15,809 bases of DNA, taken from contig CAJWTA010000019.1 of the NCBI GenBank assembly GCA_913046805.1, forward strand, positions 1 through 15,809. Reading direction: 5' to 3'. Positions 7,340 to 13,970 of the stretch are shown here, piece by piece (within the stretch, counting starts at the first letter, position 1; every line of letters begins with the position of its first letter). This stretch comes from an uncultured Fidelibacterota bacterium. GTDB lineage: Bacteria; Marinisomatota; Marinisomatia; Marinisomatales; TCS55. The notes below the pieces were generated by a model. The model made no database searches. It had not been told where the DNA came from and worked only from the letters and a program-made list of their open reading frames with translations. The translations under genes were made by a program, and so were the position numbers.

Positions 7340-8059
7340 ATGCATAAGGTAGAGCTAGATAAGTTCCAAGGTCCGCTTGATCTGCTTTTATACTTTATTA
7401 GAAGAGACGAAATCGATATAAATGATATTCCAATCGCAGAAATAACAGCAGAATATTTACAAATAATTGAAGACATGAAAGCAATGAATTTATCAGTAGC
7501 GGGTGAATTTATCTTAATGGCAGCAACGCTTATGCGCATCAAATCTAAAATGTTAATACCGAGAGCTGAACTTGACGATCTAGGTGAACCTATAGATCCA
7601 AGAACAGAGCTGGTTCAACAATTGATAGAATACAAAAAATACAAAGATATTGCTGATAATTTGTCAGAAAAATGGGAAAAGCTCAGCTATCAACACGAGA
7701 GAAGTTTTGTTGAAACTTTTAACGATAAAGATTTAGAGGATATAAGTTTTCTCAAAAAAATAAGCGTGTTTGAGTTAGCGCAACACTTTAAAAATGTCAT
7801 TGATCGTATTCCAGATATTAGTCCCTACGAGGTTGAATTGTTTACGATTGATTTGAGCGATAAAAAGAATTTCATTCTTAATTCTTTTGATGGAAGAGGT
7901 ATTTTGACTTTTAAAACGCTACTAAAAAAATGTAAAAATAAATTAGAAGTTATTGTGACCTTCATAGCGATACTTGACCTAATACAACAACTAAAGATTG
8001 TGGTTCTCCAGAGCAGTCTTTTTGATGATATAGAAATTCATCTTTTGGAAAAAAATTAA
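7340..8059 (+). CDS. scpA: Segregation and condensation protein A (kleisin)
   Basis: ScpA is the kleisin subunit that bridges the two heads of the SMC ATPase ring and, with ScpB, helps compact and separate newly replicated chromosomes. The 239 residues are normal for the family. The N-terminal signature FQGPLDLLLYFIRRDEIDINDIPIAEIT is distinctive (residues about 9-36), followed by MAATLMRIKSKMLIP at about 57-71, the helix that contacts the SMC neck. The middle (residues about 85-160) is a charged linker that binds ScpB, and the C-terminal 70 residues form the winged helix that contacts the SMC head. The ATG directly follows the trpS TAG with no Shine-Dalgarno, and scpB begins 3 nt after the stop, so the three are probably co-translated. 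No smc gene is in the window. Confidence 0.96.
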   Translation: MHKVELDKFQGPLDLLLYFIRRDEIDINDIPIAEITAEYLQIIEDMKAMNLSVAGEFILMAATLMRIKSKMLIPRAELDDLGEPIDPRTELVQQLIEYKKYKDIADNLSEKWEKLSYQHERSFVETFNDKDLEDISFLKKISVFELAQHFKNVIDRIPDISPYEVELFTIDLSDKKNFILNSFDGRGILTFKTLLKKCKNKLEVIVTFIAILDLIQQLKIVVLQSSLFDDIEIHLLEKN

Positions 8060-8062
8060 ATC

Positions 8063-8623
8063 TTGAAGGATTTTGATCAGATAATTGAAGCGCTTCTTTT
8101 TGCTAGCCCAGATCCATTGACTCAGAAAAAAATCAACACTATTTTTGATGCTGATCCTCCTGATTTAGATAAGTATGTCCAGAAGCTCCAACAAAAATAT
8201 ATCAAAAATAATAACGCCTTCGAGATACTCCCTGTTGCTGGAGGGTACCAGATTCGAACTAAATCAGAATACGATTTTTTTGTAAGGCGATTAATAATTA
8301 AATCCGGCCAGTTTTATTTGTCACAAGCAGCATTAGAGTCGCTTTCAATCATTGCCTACAAACAACCTATCAGTCGTCCGAACATTGAGGGTATTAGGGG
8401 TGTCGATTGCGCTGGAGTCTTAAAAACATTATTGAAAAAATCACTTGTTAAGATCAGTGGTAGGGATGAAAGCCCAGGACGCCCCCTAATTTATAGGACA
8501 ACGGATACTTTTTTAAAGTCATTCGGTTTAAATAAGCTTTCAGATCTACCAAAATTGAAAGAAATATCCGAATTGATCGAAAATGAGCCTGAACTCATTG
8601 AACAAATCGATGCGTTTAAATAA
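8063..8623 (+). CDS. scpB: Segregation and condensation protein B
   Basis: ScpB dimerises through winged-helix domains and clamps ScpA in the SMC-ScpAB condensin. The 186-residue protein opens MKDFDQIIEALLFASPDPLT, the standard ScpB N-terminus, from a TTG at 8063. Two winged helices are visible: residues about 1-75, ending in GGYQIRTKSEY, and about 85-165 with the family hallmark SQAALESLSIIAYKQPISR and IRGVDCAGVLKTLL, then GRDESPGRPLIYRTTDTFL. The gap from scpA is 3 nt. A weak GGA near 8047 is the only possible ribosome-binding signal, so translation probably continues from scpA. Its last 14 nt overlap the start of the pseudouridine synthase gene. Confidence 0.95.
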   Translation: MKDFDQIIEALLFASPDPLTQKKINTIFDADPPDLDKYVQKLQQKYIKNNNAFEILPVAGGYQIRTKSEYDFFVRRLIIKSGQFYLSQAALESLSIIAYKQPISRPNIEGIRGVDCAGVLKTLLKKSLVKISGRDESPGRPLIYRTTDTFLKSFGLNKLSDLPKLKEISELIENEPELIEQIDAFK

Positions 8624-9311
8624 ATACATTGCAAAGTCTGGTGAGTGCTCAAGAAGACAAGCAGATGAATTTGTTCAGGGTGGCAGTGTTACAGTAAACG
8701 GTGTGTTGGAGCTTAACCCAGCATATCAGGTGCTTGACAACGATGATGTGAGGTTTGATGGAAGAAGGATAGAATTATCTCATGAATTCAAAACAATATT
8801 GCTAAATAAGCCAATGGGATATATTACAACTTATAGTGACCCATTTAAGAGAAAAACTGTAATTGATCTAATTAATTTAAAAGAAAGATTGTTTCCAATT
8901 GGACGTCTTGATAAAGATACTACAGGTCTCTTATTGTTAACAAATGATGGAAATCTTGCCAATACTTTAATGCACCCGAAAAATAAAATTCCCAGAGTGT
9001 ATGAATTAGTAGTAGATAAACCGTTTCAAAGTTGGGAGAAAAGAAAGATCTCAAAAAAAATATATATTGGACAGAAAGAGTGGGGTAGGGCTGATATCTT
9101 AGAACAAAAAAAATATAAGGGTAGAACCACTGTAACTATGTGCTTACATCAAGGAAAAAAAAGAGAGATTCGTCGAATAGTTTACCGTATGAAAAAGAAC
9201 TTATTCAGTCTTAAGCGAATCCAATTTGGCCCTATTCATCTTGATAATACTCCCGAAGGAGCTTTTCGCGTGTTAAGTAAGGCAGAAACAAAACTCTTAA
9301 AAAGGCTCTAA
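8610..9311 (+). CDS. rluB: RsuA/RluB-family pseudouridine synthase
   Basis: Converts a specific uridine of ribosomal RNA to pseudouridine. From ATG 8610 the protein is 233 residues and starts MRLNKYIAKSGECSRRQADE, the usual start of the S4 RNA-binding domain (residues 1-60), so I prefer it to ATG 8583, which adds nine unrelated residues. The catalytic domain follows with KPMGYITTYSDPFKRKTV and the active-site motif GRLDKDTTGLLLLTNDG, where D101 is the catalytic aspartate. The later motif QGKKREIRRIVYRM at about residues 180-195 is also typical. The family includes RsuA (16S U516), RluB (23S U2605), RluE and RluF; placement beside scpB is the classical position of RluB in many bacteria, which is why I choose this symbol. 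It overlaps scpB by 14 nt. The following gap of 85 nt is one of the largest in the window. Confidence 0.9.
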   Translation: MRLNKYIAKSGECSRRQADEFVQGGSVTVNGVLELNPAYQVLDNDDVRFDGRRIELSHEFKTILLNKPMGYITTYSDPFKRKTVIDLINLKERLFPIGRLDKDTTGLLLLTNDGNLANTLMHPKNKIPRVYELVVDKPFQSWEKRKISKKIYIGQKEWGRADILEQKKYKGRTTVTMCLHQGKKREIRRIVYRMKKNLFSLKRIQFGPIHLDNTPEGAFRVLSKAETKLLKRL

Positions 9312-9314
9312 ATG

Positions 9315-9358
9315 TTATTAGTTATTTTAAGGATTGGTAATTGGCAATCATCTAATAA
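9315..9358 (+). repeat. Nested inverted repeats upstream of cmk
   Basis: In the 85-nt rluB-cmk gap, TTATTAG (9315-9321) pairs perfectly with CTAATAA (9352-9358), and inside it GATTG (9332-9336) pairs with CAATC (9345-9349). Overlapping the inner pair is a near-perfect tandem repeat, ATTGGTA (9333-9339) then ATTGGCA (9340-9346). There is no T-run after the outer arm, so it does not look like an intrinsic terminator. It overlaps the predicted cmk promoter and could be an operator or an RNA structure of the rluB 3' end. AT-rich arms of this length can arise by chance. Confidence 0.35.
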
Positions 9359-9369
9359 AGTGGTAAATT
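9341..9369 (+). promoter_or_regulatory. Probable promoter of cmk-rpsA
   Basis: TTGGCA (9341-9346, 5 of 6 to TTGACA) and TAAATT (9364-9369, 4 of 6 to TATAAT) are separated by exactly 17 nt. Transcription would start near 9376, about 20 nt before the cmk ATG. The location in the 85-nt gap after rluB fits a separately controlled cmk-rpsA unit. Assumes a sigma-70-like consensus, which may not hold fully in this lineage. Confidence 0.4.
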
Positions 9370-9396
9370 TCTCGGCTATTTGAGAATGAGCATTAA

Positions 9397-10065
9397 ATGA
9401 TTATTGCTATTGACGGTCCAGCTGCCTCAGGGAAAAGTACATCAGCTAAGTTATTAGCAGAGAAGCTAAAGTTTCTGTATTTGGATACAGGAGCAATGTA
9501 TAGATGCATTGCTCTCGCAGTTATTGAAAATCAAATTGACATTAAAAATAAACAATCACTCAAGGATTTCATTGATAATTTCAAGCTTGAAATGAGAACT
9601 ATTAATGGAGTTTCTGTATTTTTAATAAACGGAGAAAATGTTTCAAAAAAAATTAGGTCTTCGTCGGTTTCAAAAAAAGTAAGCGAGATAAGCGCTATTC
9701 CTTCAATTAGAAAATACATGGTTAGTATGCAAAGAAGTTTTGCAAAAAATACTAAATGTGTTGTTGAAGGTAGAGACATCGGTACTGTTGTTTTTCCTAA
9801 AGCGACCATCAAGTTTTTTATGATTGCCAGCGTTGAAGTGAGAGCCAAGCGAAGGCAATTAGAGCTACGAAGACTTGGAGAAGAGATAACCCTTAAGGAT
9901 CTTCAAAAAGATATTGAAGCTAGAGATAAATACGACTCCGAGAGGAGCCATTCACCATTAAAGAAAGCATTTGATGCAATTGAGATAGACACAACCAACA
10001 TGACTCTTCGCGATCAGTTGAGCGTTATGGTTAAAAACGTTAATTTAAAAATAAATAGGAAATAA
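9397..10065 (+). CDS. cmk: Cytidylate kinase
   Basis: Phosphorylates CMP and dCMP with ATP, in pyrimidine salvage and precursor supply. The 222 residues match the family. The start ATG 9397 gives MIIAIDGPAASGKST, with the P-loop G7-PAASGK-S14. LDTGAMYR at 29-36 forms part of the CMP site, VVEGRDIGTVVFP at about 122-134 is the conserved nucleotide-binding element, and the C-terminal RDKYDSERSHSPLKKA (about 174-189), with its conserved arginines and aspartates, forms the lid and base site. All key residues are present. The ribosome-binding site is poor (GAG at 9382-9384). It lies just before rpsA with a 6-nt gap, the cmk-rpsA pairing seen in many bacteria, including E. coli. Confidence 0.97.
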   Translation: MIIAIDGPAASGKSTSAKLLAEKLKFLYLDTGAMYRCIALAVIENQIDIKNKQSLKDFIDNFKLEMRTINGVSVFLINGENVSKKIRSSSVSKKVSEISAIPSIRKYMVSMQRSFAKNTKCVVEGRDIGTVVFPKATIKFFMIASVEVRAKRRQLELRRLGEEITLKDLQKDIEARDKYDSERSHSPLKKAFDAIEIDTTNMTLRDQLSVMVKNVNLKINRK

Positions 10066-10071
10066 TATTAA

Positions 10072-11976
10072 ATGAACACTACTGAAAAACAACCCGTTGC
10101 AGAACAGCCTTCTGAGGATAAAACCCTAGAAGCCAGCGATAATTCGGCTACTGAATCGCCTGCAGTTTCTACAGATAACGCCGAAAATAACCTAGATAAA
10201 AAGGTCAATATTGACTACTTGGGATCGAGTCTTTTTAACGAAGTAAAAGAAATCACCCCTCAAGATTTAAATCAAGATATCGAAGTAGAAGAGATCACTC
10301 CGGACCAAGAAAGGTATCTTTCAACATTTTCTGATATATCAGAAAGAGAAATTATTTCAGGAAGAGTGATAGGAATAAATGATAAAGAAGTTCTTATAGA
10401 TATAGGCTTTAAATCCGAAGGCATTATCAATAGAGATGAATTTGCTCTGGAAGATCTTCCTGACGTTGGTGGAAAAATTGATGTATACCTTGAGCGAATG
10501 GAAGATGAAAGCGGAAAAACTGTTCTATCAAAAGAAAAAGCAGATTTTCTTAGAAGATGGATTGAACTTAGAGACATTCATGATACTGGTGAAATCATTA
10601 AAGGTAAAATTATTAAGAGAATAAAAGGTGGCATGGTTGTTGACTTAAAGGGAGTGCAAGCGTTCCTTCCAGGTTCTCAAATAGATGTAAGACCGGTTAA
10701 AGATTTTGACAAGTATTTAAATCTTGAAATGGATTTAAAGGTTGTGAAATTCAATGAAATGAGAAAAAACGTTGTTGTATCACATAAAGCGATTCTTGAG
10801 GAGAGTTTAGCTGAAAAAAGAGATGAAATTTTTAGCAAGCTTGAAGTTGGAGCAATAATGGAGGGAAGAGTTAAAAATATAACCGATTTTGGTGTATTTA
10901 TTGACTTAGGCGGAATTGATGGCTTGTTGCATATTACCGATCTGAGTTGGGGAAGAATTAATCACCCATCAGAGATAATTTCAATGGAAGATACTTTAAC
11001 AGTTAAAGTCATTGATTTTGATAATGAAAAAAAGAGAGTTTCCCTTGGTCTTAAGCAGCTTACGCCGCACCCCTGGGAAACTGTTGAAACCGATTTTCCC
11101 CAAGGAGAAAAAGTCAAAGGTAAAGTTGTTAGCATGACAAACTATGGAGCATTTATTGAAATTAAATCAGGTATTGAAGGTTTAATTCATGTATCAGAAA
11201 TGTCATGGACAAGGCATATAAAAAATCCATCTGAACTTTATTCTCTTGGGGATGAAGTTGAAGCAGTTGTTCTGTCTATTGATACAGAAGAAAGAAAAAT
11301 TAGCCTTGGAGCAAAACAATTAACTGATGATCCGTGGGACAAAATTGAAGAAAAATATGGTATTGGAACTTCAGTTGAAGGCAGAGTAATTAACTTAACA
11401 CAATTTGGCGCTTTTGTTGAATTAGAGGAAGGAATAGACGGTTTAATTCATGTTTCGGATTTTTCATGGACAAAGGTTGTAAAGCACCCTAGAGAAATGA
11501 TTGAAAAAGATCAAAAAATAGAAGTCAGAATATTAGAGGTATCAAGAGAAAGCAGAAGGATTTCTCTTGGAATTAAGCAGTTAATTGAAGATCCATGGCC
11601 AGAGTTAGTTAAAAACTTTGAAACTGGTAGTGTTCATGAAGGTGAGATAGTTAAAATACTTGATAAAGGGATAATTCTTATTCTTCAAGATGACATAGAG
11701 GGAATCATTCCTTTTGGGAGACAAACAAAAAAACAAAGAAAAGAAATCTCCCAAAAATATAATGTCGGACAGAAAGTTAGTGGGTCTGTCATGGAAGTGA
11801 AGCCGGAAAATAAAAAAGTTATTTTATTTTCTGAGGAGCTGAGTGATAAAAATATTCAAAAAGATGAAATTAAAGATTTTCTTGATAATCAGGAGCAACC
11901 AGCTGGAGAAAGAATAGAGATTCCAGGAAATCTCTCTGATGACATAGAATCAAACTCTGACCCCATTTCTGATTAA
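10072..11976 (+). CDS. rpsA: 30S ribosomal protein S1
   Basis: S1 binds single-stranded mRNA and brings it to the 30S subunit, mattering most for mRNAs with weak Shine-Dalgarno signals, as here. 634 residues, longer than the 557 of E. coli. Six S1 (OB-fold) domains begin near residues 91, 171, 258, 344, 430 and 517. Domains 3-5 are the most canonical (GRVKNITDFGVFIDL, GKVVSMTNYGAFIEI, GRVINLTQFGAFVEL, each followed by GLLHI/GLIHV and SLG.KQL); domains 1, 2 and 6 are divergent, as usual. The first 85 residues and last 40 are acidic, low-complexity tails that account for the extra length. ATG 10072 has AGGA at 10057-10060, 11 nt upstream. Expected to be among the most expressed genes here. Order cmk-rpsA is conserved. 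Confidence 0.96.
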   Translation: MNTTEKQPVAEQPSEDKTLEASDNSATESPAVSTDNAENNLDKKVNIDYLGSSLFNEVKEITPQDLNQDIEVEEITPDQERYLSTFSDISEREIISGRVIGINDKEVLIDIGFKSEGIINRDEFALEDLPDVGGKIDVYLERMEDESGKTVLSKEKADFLRRWIELRDIHDTGEIIKGKIIKRIKGGMVVDLKGVQAFLPGSQIDVRPVKDFDKYLNLEMDLKVVKFNEMRKNVVVSHKAILEESLAEKRDEIFSKLEVGAIMEGRVKNITDFGVFIDLGGIDGLLHITDLSWGRINHPSEIISMEDTLTVKVIDFDNEKKRVSLGLKQLTPHPWETVETDFPQGEKVKGKVVSMTNYGAFIEIKSGIEGLIHVSEMSWTRHIKNPSELYSLGDEVEAVVLSIDTEERKISLGAKQLTDDPWDKIEEKYGIGTSVEGRVINLTQFGAFVELEEGIDGLIHVSDFSWTKVVKHPREMIEKDQKIEVRILEVSRESRRISLGIKQLIEDPWPELVKNFETGSVHEGEIVKILDKGIILILQDDIEGIIPFGRQTKKQRKEISQKYNVGQKVSGSVMEVKPENKKVILFSEELSDKNIQKDEIKDFLDNQEQPAGERIEIPGNLSDDIESNSDPISD

Positions 11977-11997
11977 ACTATGTAAAAGTTTTTTTAA

Positions 11998-12993
11998 ATG
12001 AGTAAAAAAAGAGCAAAAAAAAATATTTCGCCTTTTTTCACTTGGCAAAATATTTCCACATTAATAAGCGTAAGCTTTCTTGCTTTATTGCTCTGGCTCT
12101 TTGTTAAGAGTGAAGATGAATACAAAGTCAATTCAGAAATTCCTATCGAAATAAGAAATCTCCCTTCAAGTTTTATTTTAAATGAAGAAGTACCAAAATC
12201 TGCAGTAGTTCAGATAAAAGGACAAGGTCGTTCTCTGTTCAAAACTTTTTTATTAAAAAGTTTTTTCCCAGAATTTAAATTAATTTTAGATATTGAAAGA
12301 ATCTCAGAGGAATATAATTTTATTTTAAATGAATATTTTAATAGATACCCCCAAAAAGTAGCAATACCATCTAATTTTGACATTAGCTTTGTTGAAGTTG
12401 TACATCCTACTTCAATTCGCATTAGTCTAAATGAATATAGAGAAAAAGAAGTTCTTATAAATCCAAATTTTTACATAATTCCAATGTCAGGATATACTCT
12501 AGTTGGTAATCCATCAATAAAACCTGAAGCAATAACGATAACAGGGTCAAGAAAATTAGTAGAAACCATTGATTATGCATATGCTAAACCCGAAACTTTG
12601 GTAAATGTAAATGAAAATATTAGTATTTCAGTTCCAATTGAGCCGCCTATAGGTAAAGTTTTAGAATACAGTCATAATAAATTTAATTTTAATCAAAGTA
12701 TTCAGAAGATCGATGAAAGAATAATTAGTGAAATTCCTGTAAAAATTTTAAATAAAGATAGTAAAATGAGAATTTTTACTAGCCCTCAAACTGTTTCGCT
12801 TACAGTTGTGGGTGGAGCTGAATATATTTCAAGTATTAACCCTTCTGAGCTTGAAGTAAGCGTAGACTTTAACAATTGGAGAAAAGATAAGCAATTCTAC
12901 GAGATTAGAGTTAAAGCACCAAACGATGTTATCGATTGGATGGATTTATCACCTATGAGTATTGAGCTTATAGTTTCGCAAAAAAATAATTGA
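11998..12993 (+). CDS. YbbR-domain membrane-anchored protein
   Basis: 331 residues: a short basic N-terminus (KKRAKKN), one membrane helix at about 18-36 (NISTLISVSFLALLLWLFV), then a long extracytoplasmic part. The segment directly after the helix (KVNSEIPIEIRNLPSSF) and the later strands with PS.V.I.G and a conserved GYTLVGNPSIKPEAITITGSRK-like unit near 158-180 resemble tandem YbbR domains. In Firmicutes YbbR/CdaR stimulates the diadenylate cyclase CdaA encoded beside it; no cyclase gene is present here, so the role is unknown. ATG 11998 lies 21 nt after rpsA, without Shine-Dalgarno. Its final stop (TGA 12991-12993) shares a TTGA overlap with tsaD. I see no signal for lipidation or cleavage, so the helix is probably a permanent anchor. 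Confidence 0.75.
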   Translation: MSKKRAKKNISPFFTWQNISTLISVSFLALLLWLFVKSEDEYKVNSEIPIEIRNLPSSFILNEEVPKSAVVQIKGQGRSLFKTFLLKSFFPEFKLILDIERISEEYNFILNEYFNRYPQKVAIPSNFDISFVEVVHPTSIRISLNEYREKEVLINPNFYIIPMSGYTLVGNPSIKPEAITITGSRKLVETIDYAYAKPETLVNVNENISISVPIEPPIGKVLEYSHNKFNFNQSIQKIDERIISEIPVKILNKDSKMRIFTSPQTVSLTVVGGAEYISSINPSELEVSVDFNNWRKDKQFYEIRVKAPNDVIDWMDLSPMSIELIVSQKNN

Positions 12994-13970
12994 AAATACT
13001 TGGCATAGAAACATCATGCGATGAAACAGCCGCTTCAATTTGTGTTGATGGCAAAATTCTTTCATCCGCTTTAAGTTCTCAAGAGATTCATAGTAAGTTC
13101 GGTGGAGTAATCCCGGAGCTGGCATCCAGAGAGCACGAAAAAACATTAAATCTTATTGTTCACAAAGCACTAGAAGAGTCAAATTTGTCTTTGAGTGATT
13201 TAGATGGAATTGCAGTAACCCAAGGGCCAGGTTTGTCTGGAGCCTTAATTACCGGTACTTCTTTTTCAAAAGGTTTGGCTGTTGGCTTAAATATTCCAAT
13301 TATAGGAATAAATCATTTGGAAGCACACATTTTCGCGAATTTTTTAGCGGAGCCTAATTTAGAATTCCCTTTTATTTGTTTATTAGTATCTGGCGGTCAT
13401 ACACAGCTATGGGAAATAAAAAACTTCATGTCATACAATCTATTAGGAGAAACCAGAGATGACGCAGCTGGTGAAGCATTTGACAAAGGAGCTAGAGTTT
13501 TAGGGTTAGGGTATCCTGGAGGTCCAGAAATTGAAATTTTAGCCAGGAAGGGAAATCATCAGCTAGTAGATTTTCCAAGGGCTTTGTTGAGGAAAAATAA
13601 CTTTGAATTCAGTTTTAGTGGTCTAAAAACTGCATTGCTTTATTACTATGAGAAAAATAAAGATAAAAGAATTGAGGACATAGCAGCAAGCTATCAATTT
13701 GCCATCATTGATGTTTTAGTAAAAAAGCTTAAGGATGCAGCTGAATTCACAAATTCTAACAATTGCGTTGTTGCAGGTGGCGTTGCAGCTAATCAATTTT
13801 TAAGGTTGCACTCAAAAAAGCAAATGCCTCAGAGGAACATTATATACCCTCATCCCAGTTTTTGTACAGATAACGCAGCAATGATAGCTTTTCTTGGTGA
13901 AAAATATTTGTCAATCGGAAAAAAATCTGAGATTGGTTTTTCAATTCTTCCTAACATGAGAATAAAATAA
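12990..13970 (+). CDS. tsaD: tRNA t6A threonylcarbamoyltransferase TsaD
   Basis: With TsaB and TsaE, TsaD moves threonylcarbamoyl from threonylcarbamoyl-AMP to A37 of tRNAs that read ANN codons. 326 residues, close to the family norm. TTG 12990 gives MKILGIETSCDETAAS, the family start. The metal ligands are H109 and H113 (NHLEAHIF) and D294 (CTDNAAM). Other ASKHA-type motifs are FGGVIPELASREH (about 37-49), VTQGPGLSGAL, LLVSGGHTQL (about 132-141) and FSFSGLKTA, all intact. The start overlaps the ybbR-like stop by 4 nt (TTGA), and the stop abuts the ATG of the next gene. Partners TsaB, TsaC and TsaE are not in the window. Confidence 0.97.
   Translation: MKILGIETSCDETAASICVDGKILSSALSSQEIHSKFGGVIPELASREHEKTLNLIVHKALEESNLSLSDLDGIAVTQGPGLSGALITGTSFSKGLAVGLNIPIIGINHLEAHIFANFLAEPNLEFPFICLLVSGGHTQLWEIKNFMSYNLLGETRDDAAGEAFDKGARVLGLGYPGGPEIEILARKGNHQLVDFPRALLRKNNFEFSFSGLKTALLYYYEKNKDKRIEDIAASYQFAIIDVLVKKLKDAAEFTNSNNCVVAGGVAANQFLRLHSKKQMPQRNIIYPHPSFCTDNAAMIAFLGEKYLSIGKKSEIGFSILPNMRIK

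Noticed and set aside
8583..9311. ATG 8583 as the pseudouridine synthase start
   Set aside because: The S4 domain starts at MRLNKYIA (8610); the extra nine residues only lengthen the overlap with scpB.
9531..9848. 105-codon open frame on the - strand
   Set aside because: It lies entirely antisense to cmk, whose motifs are intact, and its translation resembles no known protein.
10272..10577. 101-codon open frame on the - strand
   Set aside because: Antisense to the first S1 domain of rpsA; a compositional shadow rich in Ser and Ile.
10840..11600. Apparent tandem DNA repeats within rpsA
   Set aside because: The similarity is at the protein level between S1 domains 3-5 and reflects the known domain duplication, not a recent repeat.
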